A DNA stretch of 22,500 nt, taken from positions 187,501-210,000 of the forward strand of contig CAJNDS010002781.1 of assembly GCA_905221605.1 (NCBI GenBank). Direction: 5' to 3'. Under the pieces are notes generated by a model that did no database searches, had not been told where the DNA came from, and saw nothing but the letters and a program-made list of their open reading frames with translations. The stretch's first letter is position 1; each line of letters opens with the position of its first letter. Both the position numbers and the translations under genes were made by a program. Origin of the DNA: Symbiodinium natans (Eukaryota; Sar; Dinophyceae; Suessiales; Symbiodiniaceae). This document shows, piece after piece, positions 10,501 to 19,221 of the stretch.

Positions 10501-10873
10501 TTACGACCGTTGCTCTAACCATGCCCAAATGGTATTTACAGTGTTTATGCCGGGGCACACAAGATGCTGCAAAAGGATGCTTGACGTTTGTAGAAGCGCT
10601 GATGTTCAACGATTTTTCCTTTTTGCCTTTTACAAAGCATATTGCAGCAAATTGGTTGATGTTTCTGCCCAGACGCGCTGTCACACGTTTTCGGGTTTGC
10701 TTTGCAAACATGCCCAGGACACTGCTGCTTACAGGGTTGTTGCCCCTTTGTACAACCTAAACCTTCGCCATCTATCACGTTCATCTCCAGGAAAGGGTTT
10801 CGAGTTTTTGCTGTCAGCCTTAAACCCTGACCATGCGCGGAGCTTCTTGCAGTATTCAGGCTTGCACTATTGA
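10337..10873 (+). CDS. Open frame of 178 codons from ATG, uncertain
   Basis: ATG-to-TGA frame. The first third runs through the G-rich segment and is Gly/Trp-rich (FLWGRGTGGVGGWRGG). The rest is Cys-rich (RCCKRMLDVCRS; later TFSGLLCKHAQDTAAY). A second plus frame (10401-10760) is open over the same bases. No domain, splice or start context supports either. Confidence 0.15.
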   Translation: MLVSLARKPVEGLVFSGRTRSCDCKQGGLRPAGDHNVFWFLWGRGTGGVGGWRGGYDRCSNHAQMVFTVFMPGHTRCCKRMLDVCRSADVQRFFLFAFYKAYCSKLVDVSAQTRCHTFSGLLCKHAQDTAAYRVVAPLYNLNLRHLSRSSPGKGFEFLLSALNPDHARSFLQYSGLHY

Positions 10874-11371
10874 GGAAAATTCAGGGCTTTTGAGCCAGTG
10901 CTGAGGCAAGCAACCCGAAATCCTAAAACCTTTCTTACCCATGGCCCCACTGGCTCCACACCCTAGTTGCCAGCCAGAGCTCAACGCAGTCCACAACGTA
11001 CATGGCCTGCCCTCCACAGTCTGATTCGCTCCCTTTTTTGCGATGGCAAGCCAGGCGAAGTAGTCCTTGGGGCTCCAGGGCTGCGCAGCTAGGGGGCATG
11101 TCTAGTTCAGGATTCCAGCGTCGTGACCTTACATTGTGTGTTTCGAACTCTGGGTATTCGCTTAACACTAGCGGCTTCAGGTCGCGTAGGAAAAATGGTG
11201 TCTCCCGCTAACGCGCTCTCCGTGCGCAAACGCGAGACATGTCAATATTCTACCGGTTTTCCGCGGTAGCATCCGGCAGCTCAAGCTAGCCTGAAACAGA
11301 ACTGAAAATGACCGAATCACCGGGTTGACCTCGGAGCCTCTTGTGCCAGAGTTGCATTGGGTCTACGGATT
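10874..11371. other. Stretch without a recognisable gene
   Basis: Only short open frames (for example 10935-11168, minus) without motifs. Nothing else seen. Confidence 0.5.
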
Positions 11372-11590
11372 ATGAGGAGCTTGGCGTTGCGATTCGCAGC
11401 CGTTGGGGTCTGCATGGTTTGCCTTTCAGGCCAAGCGCCTCTGTATGCACTCGGACTTCTGACAAACATGCCTGACAGAAGTAGCGGCACAATGCGGCAC
11501 TTTACAAGCCAAAATTTCAGGCGAGGCTCCGAGTACTTGTTTGGAAAGGGGTTGCAAACCCCTTTCTCATCCAAGCCGCCCCATGTGTAG
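11372..11590 (+). CDS. Small open frame (72 aa) with a signal-peptide-like N-terminus
   Basis: From an ATG at 11372 the peptide begins MRSLALRFAAVGVCMVCLSG. One Arg near the start and a second before a hydrophobic core of about 12 residues look like a secretory signal, with small residues (QAPLYALG) where cleavage could occur. The mature part is about 45 residues, basic and Ser-rich, with no cysteine pattern or domain, and ends at TAG. It could be a first exon, a small secreted protein or chance. The 3' part encodes a 10-bp perfect hairpin. Confidence 0.25.
   Translation: MRSLALRFAAVGVCMVCLSGQAPLYALGLLTNMPDRSSGTMRHFTSQNFRRGSEYLFGKGLQTPFSSKPPHV
11544..11566. repeat. Perfect 10-bp hairpin
   Basis: GAAAGGGGTT and AACCCCTTTC are exact inverse complements separated by GCA. 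No U run follows, so this is not a bacterial-type terminator. Confidence 0.8.
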
Positions 11591-13544
11591 TTCATCTGGA
11601 GAGGCTTGAGAGCTCAGGGCGGGGATTGGCTTAGGTCTGGAAATCTAACGACTCAAATTCTGAAATATCACGCGAAACAAAGCTAAAAATTTGCATTCTG
11701 CATGACACCTCAAGTCTGGATTGAACGCCAAAGTGGCCAAAGTGACAGAAATCTCCTGACATCCAAAAACTCTTTACAGAAACCTTTCAAGGCTTGAAAC
11801 TCAGGAAATCTCAGCAACCTTGAGCCTTGAAGCCACGGGGCCGCAAGTGTGGTATTCTTGGAGAGCATGTCCTAGCCGAAGGCGGGTGCCTTGACTTGCC
11901 TGAGCCCTTTTAAACTCCATAGCGCTTGCACCCTGAACCCTGCTAAGACATGTCCACCACAATGGCAGAGCCATGGCATGCCCTGAAAGCAGCAAACGGA
12001 AATCGGGGGCCAACACCAGACATGTTCCGAAACTACACACCACAGGGCCGTGCTTCCAGAGGAATGGCAGGTCAAAGGTTAACACCCGGTTGCCTGCTCA
12101 AGCTTGCCATCCGGACGGAAAAGCTGCGAGTCGGCCGAGTAGTTCAGCCTGTACCTGAATTCTTGCGATTAAGACAGAACAGGTGGTTGGGGTCGGGAGC
12201 TTGAGTTTGCTGCTTCTGAAAGAGATGCTGCGAGGTTGTGGTCCACGACCTGTTTCTGGCCATCTGCTGTGCAATCCTCGTTTAGCAAATTCTAGATGCG
12301 ATTTGGCTGCCTGTATTAAAGGCGGCTGAACCCACAAACCTGAGATACAGGTGTTTGCTCAAGTAGGAAAGCCACGAAAGTATGAAGCCTTTCGCACAAG
12401 GTGAAGTAACTTGCAAGACGAAACTGGATAGCGTGTTGTTGCGAATGCCTTCTGCGATGGACTTTCGAGCGTAATCGTAGCGTTCCTTCCGGCAAGGAGG
12501 CTCGTCTCGTGTGTTAATTGGATGTTGTAAAAGGCGTATATGAGTTGTGATCTTTGAAGGTATTGAAGTTGCTTACAATCTGCAAGCAGCTTTACTCAGA
12601 ACCCAGATTTACGTTCGGGCTGTGTAAAACCAGACGCAACGCAACCCTTACCTGCCCATCTAGATTCTTCGACCCTACCACACCCTCTCCCTTGTGTGGA
12701 ACTTTTGTGGAGCTTCTGCGAATTGGCCATGCCCCGAAGGAGCCAAGATCGATAGCAACAACGTTCGTTCCTTCGGAAATATACTTGCAAGGAGCCGACG
12801 CTCACCCATCTGGGGGTGTGAGGACCGACCATCCCGTGCTTTCGCATGAACACATGTGCTCTTTCACACTGCCGACGCGATGACTAATTCTGCCCGCACT
12901 TGCCTAAACAAACCGAAGCTCAAATGGGTCAATCCTATAAGCCATCAGCCTTAGACGCGCTTGTGCTAAACTCCTGACGTCGCCTTGCAAGATGTCCTAC
13001 AGCCATCCCCCCTGTAAACCGAGATCCTTAGTCTGCACTTGGTCTGCATCGACCCAACTGATCCTGTCAAAACCTTCAACCTTGTCATGAAAATGCAAGT
13101 TTGCAACTCATCCACCCTACACAGATTCGAGCCCGGAACCCCCAAGCCCCTCAACCTATCTGAACCTGATATGCACCCCTAGCCAAAACCTCAGCCCTCC
13201 TCGAGGTGCCTCTGTCCAGGCCGGTCGTAGAAGAACTTTCCGTGACCATCCTCCGGATGCCACCAGGACCCAAAGCTCGGTCCGAGTGGAACCCCGAGAA
13301 CCCTATGGTGCTTCGGCATCTGTTTCTTGAAGTGCCTGCCCCATCGGGGCGCACGTGTACCGAGCCAGGGTGAGACGTGTCTTGCTGCCGCAAGTTTTCT
13401 AGGCTGCTCCCTCCCCCTGCATGCAATGCAAATATAGTTCATAATGAGTTTGTTGTACCGGACATCAGTTCCTCGCCAGGTGCTCCAAGGTTTGGGATCG
13501 AGCCGAATTGTTGGGCGAAAGTTCGTGGTCTTCTAGAACCTCTG
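11591..13544. other. Stretch without a recognisable gene
   Basis: Several overlapping open frames of 60-110 codons (for example 12554-12883 plus and 12596-12853 minus on opposite strands of the same bases). A good donor-like ATGG/GTGAGC occurs on the minus strand near 12807, but no partner exon was found. No repeats of note. Confidence 0.5.
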
Positions 13545-13630
13545 GTGCTCTTCTTCTTCTTGTGCTGGGCATGAGGGGACCCGGGCCCCCCCGCGCACCT
13601 ATGGCTCTCTCTGTCTCTCTTTCTTGTCTC
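13545..13630 (+). repeat. Dispersed repeat, copy 1 (TTC run, GGGCATGAGG, GC-rich box, CT-rich tail)
   Basis: TTCTTCTTCT, then GGGCATGAGG (13567-13576), then a C-run and CGCGCAC, then TCTCTCTGTCTCTCTTTCT. The same order occurs at 21069-21180: TTCTTCTTCT, GGGCATGAGG (21089-21098), a C-run, CGCGCGCAC and a CT tail with GTGTGTCTC. The GC-rich core aligns over about 33 bases with several changes. Confidence 0.55.
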
Positions 13631-14800
13631 CCTGCTAAACACCTTTGTCTTGAAAGTTATGAGCTTTGTATTTGCACCCCGTGGCATCCATGAAGCCCTT
13701 TGCCGACCTCCAGCTGGATCCCGATCATGCTGCCGTCGAACCGCACTGCTGCGGACCACTGTCCAGCGATAAACGGCCCAGCATCCCTGAGTGAAGCAAA
13801 AAGCTTGAATGCAAGAACTCTGGGATAGCGAGGGCCAGAGAAGGCACTATGCCTACACCTGTGCATACATACAATTGTCCTGTATCCCTAGGTTGCTAGA
13901 AGAATCCTTGCAGCTCCTTTGGTAACCCACAAAAGCAAAATGACTTAAAACCTTGACCCGGTCAAGTACTGCGTGTGTGAAATTGTCGCTTTGCACGGAG
14001 GGAGACGCTTCGAACAATGAATCTGACTACAGCAACGACCACAGGACACTGCTGACCCAGAATGGTTCTGGCACTCCTTTCTTGTCTGGGGGATCAGAGC
14101 TTCGAGTTCAGGGCTTTGAGACATGGAGTGGCAAGGCATCGCGGGCCCGGAATGCTTGCTTTGTCTGCACGCTGCAATATTTTTACAATAGTCCGGCACA
14201 TTTGAAATGGCATCAACAAGCGTACAAAGAATGAATGATATGACAAAACTCAACTCCTCGGAGCACCCTGTTTTTCAAGCACATTCGTCGGCGGCGTGCA
14301 AGCCTTGCTGGTCAAGGAGCCAGAGTGACAACTTCGGGAGATGCAGACCGGGTAAGGGCTTAATGTGACAGAAGGCCAGGTGAATCATACTAAATCAGGT
14401 ATCAACTCCCGACTTCTTGGAACATTTGCAGTGAAACCTGACAGATGCCTTTTCGCAGATAGATTACTCATGTGAGATCACGCGTCACAGCCGCAGGCTC
14501 TTCGTATGACGGAGCAAAGACCCGCGGGGCCGGGGTCAGCTGCCCGGCGCGCGGGAAGATCAACCTGAGCATCTGCAATTCGACACCTCCTCGTACACCT
14601 CTCTATGAGTAGTATGGACTTGGAATTGTGATTCGTTTTAGACGGAATGATCGGCCACGTAGTGTTTTTGAGCCCTTGAGCTTAAGTGTGAGAAAGCTTT
14701 CAATTTTTTTATGGCGGGGGGAGGGGTCAAGATTGTTTGCGGCGGGGTGGCCTCTATGCGGCCTCATCCGGGCTTTTTCCGACCCTTTCAAGTATGCAAG
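13631..14800. other. Stretch without a recognisable gene
   Basis: The most coding-like frame is 13953-14234 plus (93 codons). Near its end it has CFVCTLQYFYNSPAHLKWH, a C-x2-C and H-x3-H arrangement with too short a spacer for a normal C2H2 finger. A GC-rich inverted pair GACCC/GGGTC lies at about 14519-14538. Nothing else. Confidence 0.4.
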
Positions 14801-14950
14801 GCCTCCAAGACTTCAACTCTGAAACTTTACGTTTTTAGCTGCAGCCTTGAAGGCTGGAGGCCTTGGGTTGCCGACCTTGGGGCTGTCGCCTTCAAGACTT
14901 CAGCTCTTAAGGTTTTATAAAGCTTTGGCCTGCAGCCTTGATGATCCTTA
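14801..14950 (+). repeat. Imperfect tandem repeat, about 87-bp period
   Basis: GCCTCCAAGACTTCAACTCT (14801) is followed 87 bases later by GCCTTCAAGACTTCAGCTCT (14888). Each copy also carries CTGCAGCCTTGA further on. About 1.7 copies. Confidence 0.65.
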
Positions 14951-14999
14951 GCTAGGTTTCGGATCATATCGTTTTTGTTCCCCAAACAACATCGGATTG

Positions 15000-15866
15000 T
15001 CAGGGTGACGGGGGGGGTGTCGATAGGGCCATGCGGAGCGTGCGCACACGCTGCGGACCATGGATCTTTCTCGAAGCTTGCTCGCATTTGGGCTGGACTC
15101 GCTGTCCTCGAAACTGTCCTCCCTGTCGGACGTCGGTGCTCGAGAAATGCGAGACTGTCATCGGTTCCTCGCGAGATGCGAACCCGAAAAATGCAAAACT
15201 GTCGTCGTTTTTGGAAGTCAGGGTCCCTGCTCGCGAAATGTGATCCATCATTTCTTTACTTCTGGGACGCTTTGGGATGCCTGGGCTCGCGACACCTGTC
15301 TTGCTTTTGGACGAAGCTGTCTCGATTTTAGATGCTCGGCCTCGACATGCTACACTTGTTGTTGCGGCTATAGGCCCGTGAAGAGCTTCGAGGCATGAAG
15401 ACAGCCAGCTGCAGAGCTTCATGGCATGAATCCGTCCTTTTGCACGGGGCCTGCTGATTACTTCGAAGTGCCGACAGGTCGCGCCGCAAATGCCGCAGAG
15501 CTTAACGGCATGACTCCGTACGTTTGATACGGACCTGCTACTTCCGAGTATGGAAGGATCGCGACGCAAAAGCTGCAGAAGTTCTTTACGAGAGCCGCAC
15601 AACCTCGCCATACATGTAGGCCTTGACTGTGGCAGGGGCCCGCTTAGACCCAAGGACATGTTTGGAAGCGAGAACAACATAGAGTATGTGCGTAGGTTCA
15701 TGCTCAGATCCCTGTGGTGATCCCTGCACTTTGGCAATGTTGTCTTGCTTGTTTCTCTGGTTTCACCAAGCAACGTGTCAACACATGTCAACAATAGGGC
15801 TCTAAGGGGTTCCAATGTTGAGGGTAAGGATGGGCTATAGCTCGATGGGCTTACACGGCAGGCCAA
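15000..15866 (-). CDS. Longest non-microsatellite open frame (288 codons), uncertain
   Basis: A minus-strand frame is open through array 1 and the 84/80-bp repeat. It begins at a TTG; the first ATG is near 15701, which would leave about 234 codons. It is basic and Ser/Arg-rich, with phrases from the repeats such as NDDSFAFFGFASREE and TVSHFSSTDV. A stop-free run of this length is rare in random sequence of this composition. However, repeats lacking stops in one frame extend such runs without selection, and the 80-bp and variable units do not keep frame. No domain or signal peptide seen. It could be a repeat-derived protein or an artefact. Confidence 0.2.
   Translation of the reverse strand: MACRVSPSSYSPSLPSTLEPLRALLLTCVDTLLGETRETSKTTLPKCRDHHRDLSMNLRTYSMLFSLPNMSLGLSGPLPQSRPTCMARLCGSRKELLQLLRRDPSILGSSRSVSNVRSHAVKLCGICGATCRHFEVISRPRAKGRIHAMKLCSWLSSCLEALHGPIAATTSVACRGRASKIETASSKSKTGVASPGIPKRPRSKEMMDHISRAGTLTSKNDDSFAFFGFASREEPMTVSHFSSTDVRQGGQFRGQRVQPKCEQASRKIHGPQRVRTLRMALSTPPPSP
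15091..15350 (+). repeat. Degenerate tandem array, unit about 40 bp (array 1)
   Basis: Recurring words TCGCGAAATG, CGAAACTGTC, GTCGTTTTTGGA and CTGGGCTCGCGA in register at 35-45-bp intervals, for example near 15105, 15140, 15175 and 15230. Copies are diverged and vary in length. The same unit forms array 2 at 15871-16070. Confidence 0.7.
15411..15590 (+). repeat. Tandem repeat, units of 84 and 80 bp
   Basis: GCAGAGCTTCATGGCATGAA (15411) and GCAGAGCTTAACGGCATGAC (15495) start two copies that share CCGT, ACGGGGCCTGCT/ACGGACCTGCT, GGTCGCG/GGATCGCG and CGCAAA. A third start, GCAGAAG, follows at 15575. A partial copy (AGAGCTTCGAGGCATGAA) precedes at about 15382. It lies between the two 40-bp arrays. 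Confidence 0.8.
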
Positions 15867-15870
15867 CTCA

Positions 15871-16070
15871 GAGTCCTCGAAAATTGCATCGCTTGTGGAC
15901 GTCTGGGCACGAAACGGTCATCGTTTTTTTTCATGTCTGGGCTCGCGACATGCGAAACTGCCGTCGCTTTTTTAGTCTGGGGCACGGGGTCGCTGTTGAA
16001 TGTCTGGGCTCGCGAAATGCGAAACTGTCGTCACTTTTAGACTTCTGGGCTCACGATTAGACTGTTCGGC
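15871..16070 (+). repeat. Degenerate tandem array, unit about 40 bp (array 2)
   Basis: Units begin GTCTGGGC at 15901, 15935, 16002 and (CTGGGC) 16045, with a shorter GTCTGGGG unit at 15975. The best unit is GTCTGGGCTCGCGAAATGCG followed by AAACTGTCGTCACTTTTAGA. Same family as array 1. Confidence 0.8.
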
Positions 16071-16284
16071 AACATTTCGCTTGAATAAGAACCAACTAAT
16101 CATATTATTCTTACCGCGTTTTTGGAAACATTCGTGTGAATACGAACCACACTAGTAGTCGGAACTGAACATTACTTTGGTTCCCCACCTGACAAGTGGG
16201 GTTGTTAGATCTTCACGCATCATGTCACGCGACGTGCTCAAGACAGCAGCCCGTACGGCTCCCGAACAGTGCAACCTTCAGGAC

Positions 16285-16545
16285 GCGGCGGAATGTGACC
16301 TGAAAAAGCATGTGAGGGAGGCTCAGGCGGGCGAATGTGCCGGTATTTGCCTGAAAAAACAAGGCAGGGAGGCACATCCAGGCAAATTACGGGAATGTTG
16401 ACTTAGAATATGCCGGCCAGGAGGCTCCGGTGCAACGGAAACTGTAACGGAATGTTGCTTGAAAGAATCAGCCGGCCAGCAGGCTCGCGTGGGCAACTGT
16501 ACCAAAATTGTATATATATAAGCCGGCCAGGGAGGCTCAGGCGGG
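16285..16545 (+). repeat. Tandem array, unit about 55 bp, with GCCGGCCAGGGAGGCTC
   Basis: AGGCTC-like cores at about 16319, 16370, 16423, 16481 and 16533. The last three are preceded by GCCGGCCAG. Between them lies GGAATGTTG-CTTGAAA-type sequence. There are four to five diverged units, and (TA)4 occurs inside the last. It abuts the candidate gene at 16582-17133. Confidence 0.75.
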
Positions 16546-16581
16546 TAGAACTTAAATTCCTTGCAGGTGGGTTTTGGGGAC

Positions 16582-17133
16582 CTGGTGGGGCTTTTCGAGG
16601 TGGTATACTCTAGCAGCAGGCTTGGCTTTGGTTGCGAGGCCAAAAGTGCAGCTAGCTAGCTCCCAAAGACCGACGTCATCATGGCAAAACCCTTGGCCAC
16701 ATGTACTAGCTTGCTTTATCTGACAACTTGCACACAGCATCTGATTGCTCACGGACTTCTACGATTCTTTGTTACAACAAACTTGCACTATCGTGGGACA
16801 TCCCGGGTTGAAACCTGCACATGTCTACCTGCAGGACAGCAGCCACGAAGGGTATGCCGCTGAACTGGTTCCATGTACCAGTACAGGAGCAATTCAAGCC
16901 AAGAATGCCATCCTCCAGGCTCACCACCTCAACAGGGCATCTCCCACCACTGATGCAACACTAGTACAATAACCCTGGAAGGCGAACTCCTTTACATCTC
17001 CCATTGCATTCCACCCCCGCTTCTCGCGCCTTCTGCTCAACTTTCCAGTTGTCGGGATTGTGCTCATGGCCACCTTGCTGCATGGTAGCTCGCCACTCCC
17101 GAGCAACACACTCGGCTGGCCCCGAGCGAACAG
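16582..17133 (-). CDS. Candidate three-exon gene, product not recognised
   Basis: Three minus-strand segments fit together with GT-AG borders. Exon 1 is 17133-17015 (after CTTGCAG). Exon 2 is 16960-16829 (after ATTGTACTAG, ending CAG before GTAGAC). Exon 3 is 16719-16582 (after TTGTCAG, ending CAG before GTCCCC). Both internal junctions are phase 0. The segments read AVRSGPAECVAREWRATMQQ, VEVVSLEDGILGLNCSCTG and IKQASTCGQGFCHDDVGLWE, with many G-first codons and mostly GC third positions. Exons 1 and 2 are in the same frame, separated by a single TAG at 16963-16961. A 54-bp intron is therefore one reading and a damaged continuous frame is another. Exon 3 has three cysteines in its first half. 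No domain is recognised. Start and end of the gene are not defined; a repeat array begins just downstream. Confidence 0.35.
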
Positions 17134-17322
17134 CTGCAAGCAGCTTTTCTACGTTGTATGACCAAAGAAATTAATGTTGTATCCTGACTAGTGTGCCCCC
17201 CGTGAAAAACATCCAAAAACTATTCAGGGGGGTCTATTTGAGGAGGTCCTCCGGAATTGTGAAAAAAAATCGGGCGATGCAAAATTTCGGAGAGGCTGTT
17301 GAATAGAGTTGGGCCGGAGAGA
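17134..17322. repeat. G-rich element, copy with GGGGGGTCTATTTG
   Basis: AGGGGGGTCTATTTGAGGAG (17226-17245) closely matches AGGGGGGTCCATTTGTTGAG at 17819-17838. A C-rich GTGCCCCCCGTG lies upstream near 17192, so the element may have C-rich and G-rich ends. Confidence 0.5.
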
Positions 17323-17362
17323 CCAAAGATCTGAGCCTGAGGCCAAAGATCTGAGCCTGAGC
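17323..17362 (+). repeat. 20-bp tandem duplication
   Basis: CCAAAGATCTGAGCCTGAGG (17323-17342) is followed at once by the same sequence with a final C (17343-17362). Confidence 0.9.
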
Positions 17363-17463
17363 AATGGTTTAAAGCCTGAAACCTTGAGGTTTGAAATCTT
17401 AAGTCTCCAGGCCAGCAAAAGCTAAGATTTCCTCATAAAATGCTTTTGTACCGAGGCTAGAAA

Positions 17464-17780
17464 CTCATCCCGTTTAAAATCATGTGGATCCCTTTTAAAT
17501 CATATGAATCCCTTTTAATTCATATGAACTCATCCCTCTTAGAATCGTATGGATCCCTTTTAATGTCATACAATCTCACCCCTTTTAAAACCATATGGAT
17601 CCATTTAACATTCATGTAATAAGCGCATCCCTTGTAAAAACATATGGATCCTGTCTAAATTCATGCAAGCTCATCGCTTTCAAATCATATGGATCCCGTT
17701 TAACTTCATATAAGCTCATCCCGTTTAAGATCATATGGACCCCTTTGAAATTCATACAAACTCATCCCTCATAAACTCAG
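17464..17780 (+). repeat. 46-bp satellite-like tandem array, 6.4 copies
   Basis: Units start CTCATCCC (or CGCATCCC, CTCACCCC, CTCATCGC) at 17464, 17529, 17575, 17624, 17670, 17715 and 17761, giving lengths of 65, 46, 49, 46, 45 and 46 bp plus a partial copy. Five full units carry CATATGGA or CGTATGGA and then a C-run and TTTAA; the first reads CATGTGGATCC. The first unit contains an extra internal 19-20-bp repeat (TCATATGAATCCCTTTTAA), which shows that the 46-mer itself arose from a shorter one. Confidence 0.9.
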
Positions 17781-17789
17781 ATAAAGCCA

Positions 17790-17855
17790 GACCCCCCCTC
17801 CCCCCCCCCACACAAAAGAGGGGGGTCCATTTGTTGAGGGGGGTGGTTGGGGAAC
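17790..17855. repeat. G-rich element with inverted C-rich arm
   Basis: GACCCCCCCTC (17790-17800) and GAGGGGGGTC (17818-17827) are near-perfect inverse complements around a C-run and ACACAAAA. GGGGGGTCCATTTGTTGAGG follows, related to 17226-17245, and then GGGGTGGTTGGGG. It sits at the right end of the 46-bp array. Confidence 0.6.
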
Positions 17856-18137
17856 TAATCAGCAGACAACATTCTGCAGTACCTCGTAGAAGCGGCTTGG
17901 CATGCCGTTTACGACGTTTGCTGTCACGATGTGGACACCGGCCAGGCTCATGCCAAGTGTCGCTCTGCATCACTTCGCTATTCCGATTGTAAGTTCTGGA
18001 AAAACTCTCGGATCGGATGATAAGCATGACCGTTGCAAACAAGTCCACCGTGTCAGCCTAATGCACTTAAAGGCCTCTACGAGCACCAGCAACGACAGGA
18101 GCAAGGAGATATTCATGGAAGGAGCAAGCAATGACCT
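17856..18137. other. Stretch without a recognisable gene
   Basis: Short overlapping frames on both strands only; no repeats or motifs. Confidence 0.5.
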
Positions 18138-18377
18138 TTGAAGATATGTGCTCGAACAGATTTGGGCGGCATGGGCGTTCTTTCTGGCAACTGTACTCGC
18201 GGAGCCCATGCTGATCTTATGAAGGCGAGCAAGACCGGCGAAGTAGTGCAGATAAACATTGCCGTTGTGCCAGCAACATGCGCACACGGCCCCGCAAGCA
18301 CGGCCCCGCAAGCATGCACATATCATGTTTTGCCAAAGGAGACGGGCCCCGGCCTTGATGTCGCTAATAGCGTTTGA
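18138..18377 (+). CDS. Open frame of 79 codons with coding-like codon use, uncertain
   Basis: The frame has many G-first codons (reads LGGMGVLSGNCTRGAHADLM and later KTGEVVQINIAVVPAT). It includes two copies of a 14-bp tandem (ACGGCCCCGCAAGC at 18286-18299 and 18300-18313). The minus strand is also open here (reads GNVYLHYFAGLARLHKISMG). Either could be an exon; no family is recognised. Confidence 0.18.
   Translation: MKICARTDLGGMGVLSGNCTRGAHADLMKASKTGEVVQINIAVVPATCAHGPASTAPQACTYHVLPKETGPGLDVANSV
18286..18313 (+). repeat. 14-bp tandem duplication
   Basis: ACGGCCCCGCAAGC occurs twice in succession. Confidence 0.9.
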
Positions 18378-18696
18378 TTCGACTCATGCCGGCTTGCAGG
18401 CCAAAGCTGTCGCTTCTGAGATCGCCAAGTGCTGCGTTTGCTTAACGAACAAACATCTCATAATCCCAGCATGGTTGATGGTTCTCATTTTCTTCATCCC
18501 ACAATAGGCCTCAGCCCCACAGTCAAATTGCGAAACGCGCTTACGGGAAGCTTAGTCTGCTCCACGGTGGATGTGCTTTCGGGCGGCTTTAGGGCCTGGT
18601 TGTCAGAAACCACATGAAACATCATGTCCACCCAGTACAACGCAAGCGGTTCGTGAAAAAATCACAAACTACATGTTACTAAAGATCTTCGATGAT

Positions 18697-19221
18697 CTAT
18701 TTCGAGCATGATGTCCTGCACGCCAGTCTAAACCCTGCACTTCGATTGCCTGCAGGGTCCAGGGTCGGGAGGTTTGGACGCCCGGGCCAGTGACATGTCA
18801 TGTTGCCAAATCTGCATCGTTTGGGATCGCCAGCGGACTTCAAGTCAATAGCAAGTACAGTACAGGCGCATCGGCTAGGGGATCTGGCAAAGATCTCCAC
18901 AAACAGGGAGGAGGGAGACATGTTGAAGCATGCATTCGATGCTTCTGTTATGGGGGGGGGGAAATGTTCGGGCTCCAGCGCCTTGGAACACCTAATCCAG
19001 TGCCCGAGGCTGAGACGAAGCAACCGAGCTGAGAAAAAAAAAAGTGATCCTCTTCTGGTCTGCATGTGGCCAACAAAGCACCAAATCTGGAAGCACGTAA
19101 TCTCTGGAGACCTCGGCCTAGGGACAAAGGAATAGCTTCGGCTGCACAAAGGTGACCAGCTCGGAAACGCAGGATGGCAACTTTCCTGGTTTCCCGTACA
19201 GCTTGCCGGCGGGTGGTCCAT
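18697..19221 (-). CDS. Open frame of 174 codons from ATG, uncertain
   Basis: Minus-strand ATG-to-stop frame with no recognisable domain. It runs through a T-run followed by CTCAG (19030-19044), which looks like an intron 3' end: polypyrimidine tract and AG, with LGCFVSASGTGLGVPRRW readable just after it in another frame. If that acceptor is real, the long frame is not. Confidence 0.15.
   Translation of the reverse strand: MDHPPASCTGNQESCHPAFPSWSPLCSRSYSFVPRPRSPEITCFQIWCFVGHMQTRRGSLFFFSARLLRLSLGHWIRCSKALEPEHFPPPITEASNACFNMSPSSLFVEIFARSPSRCACTVLAIDLKSAGDPKRCRFGNMTCHWPGRPNLPTLDPAGNRSAGFRLACRTSCSK

Noticed and set aside
11544-11566. Rho-independent terminator
   Set aside because: A perfect hairpin but with no following T run, and the context is eukaryotic.
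13110-13145. tRNA-like B box (GATTCGAGCCC); also GGTTCGAAAAC near 3149
   Set aside because: No A box, anticodon stem or acceptor pairing could be built around either site on either strand.
14160-14234. C2H2 zinc finger (CFVC...HLKWH)
   Set aside because: The Cys-to-His spacing is 10, not about 12, the final His is replaced, and no second finger exists.
17464-17780. CRISPR array
   Set aside because: The 46-bp units are contiguous diverged tandem copies without unique spacers of constant length, and no cas-like gene is present.
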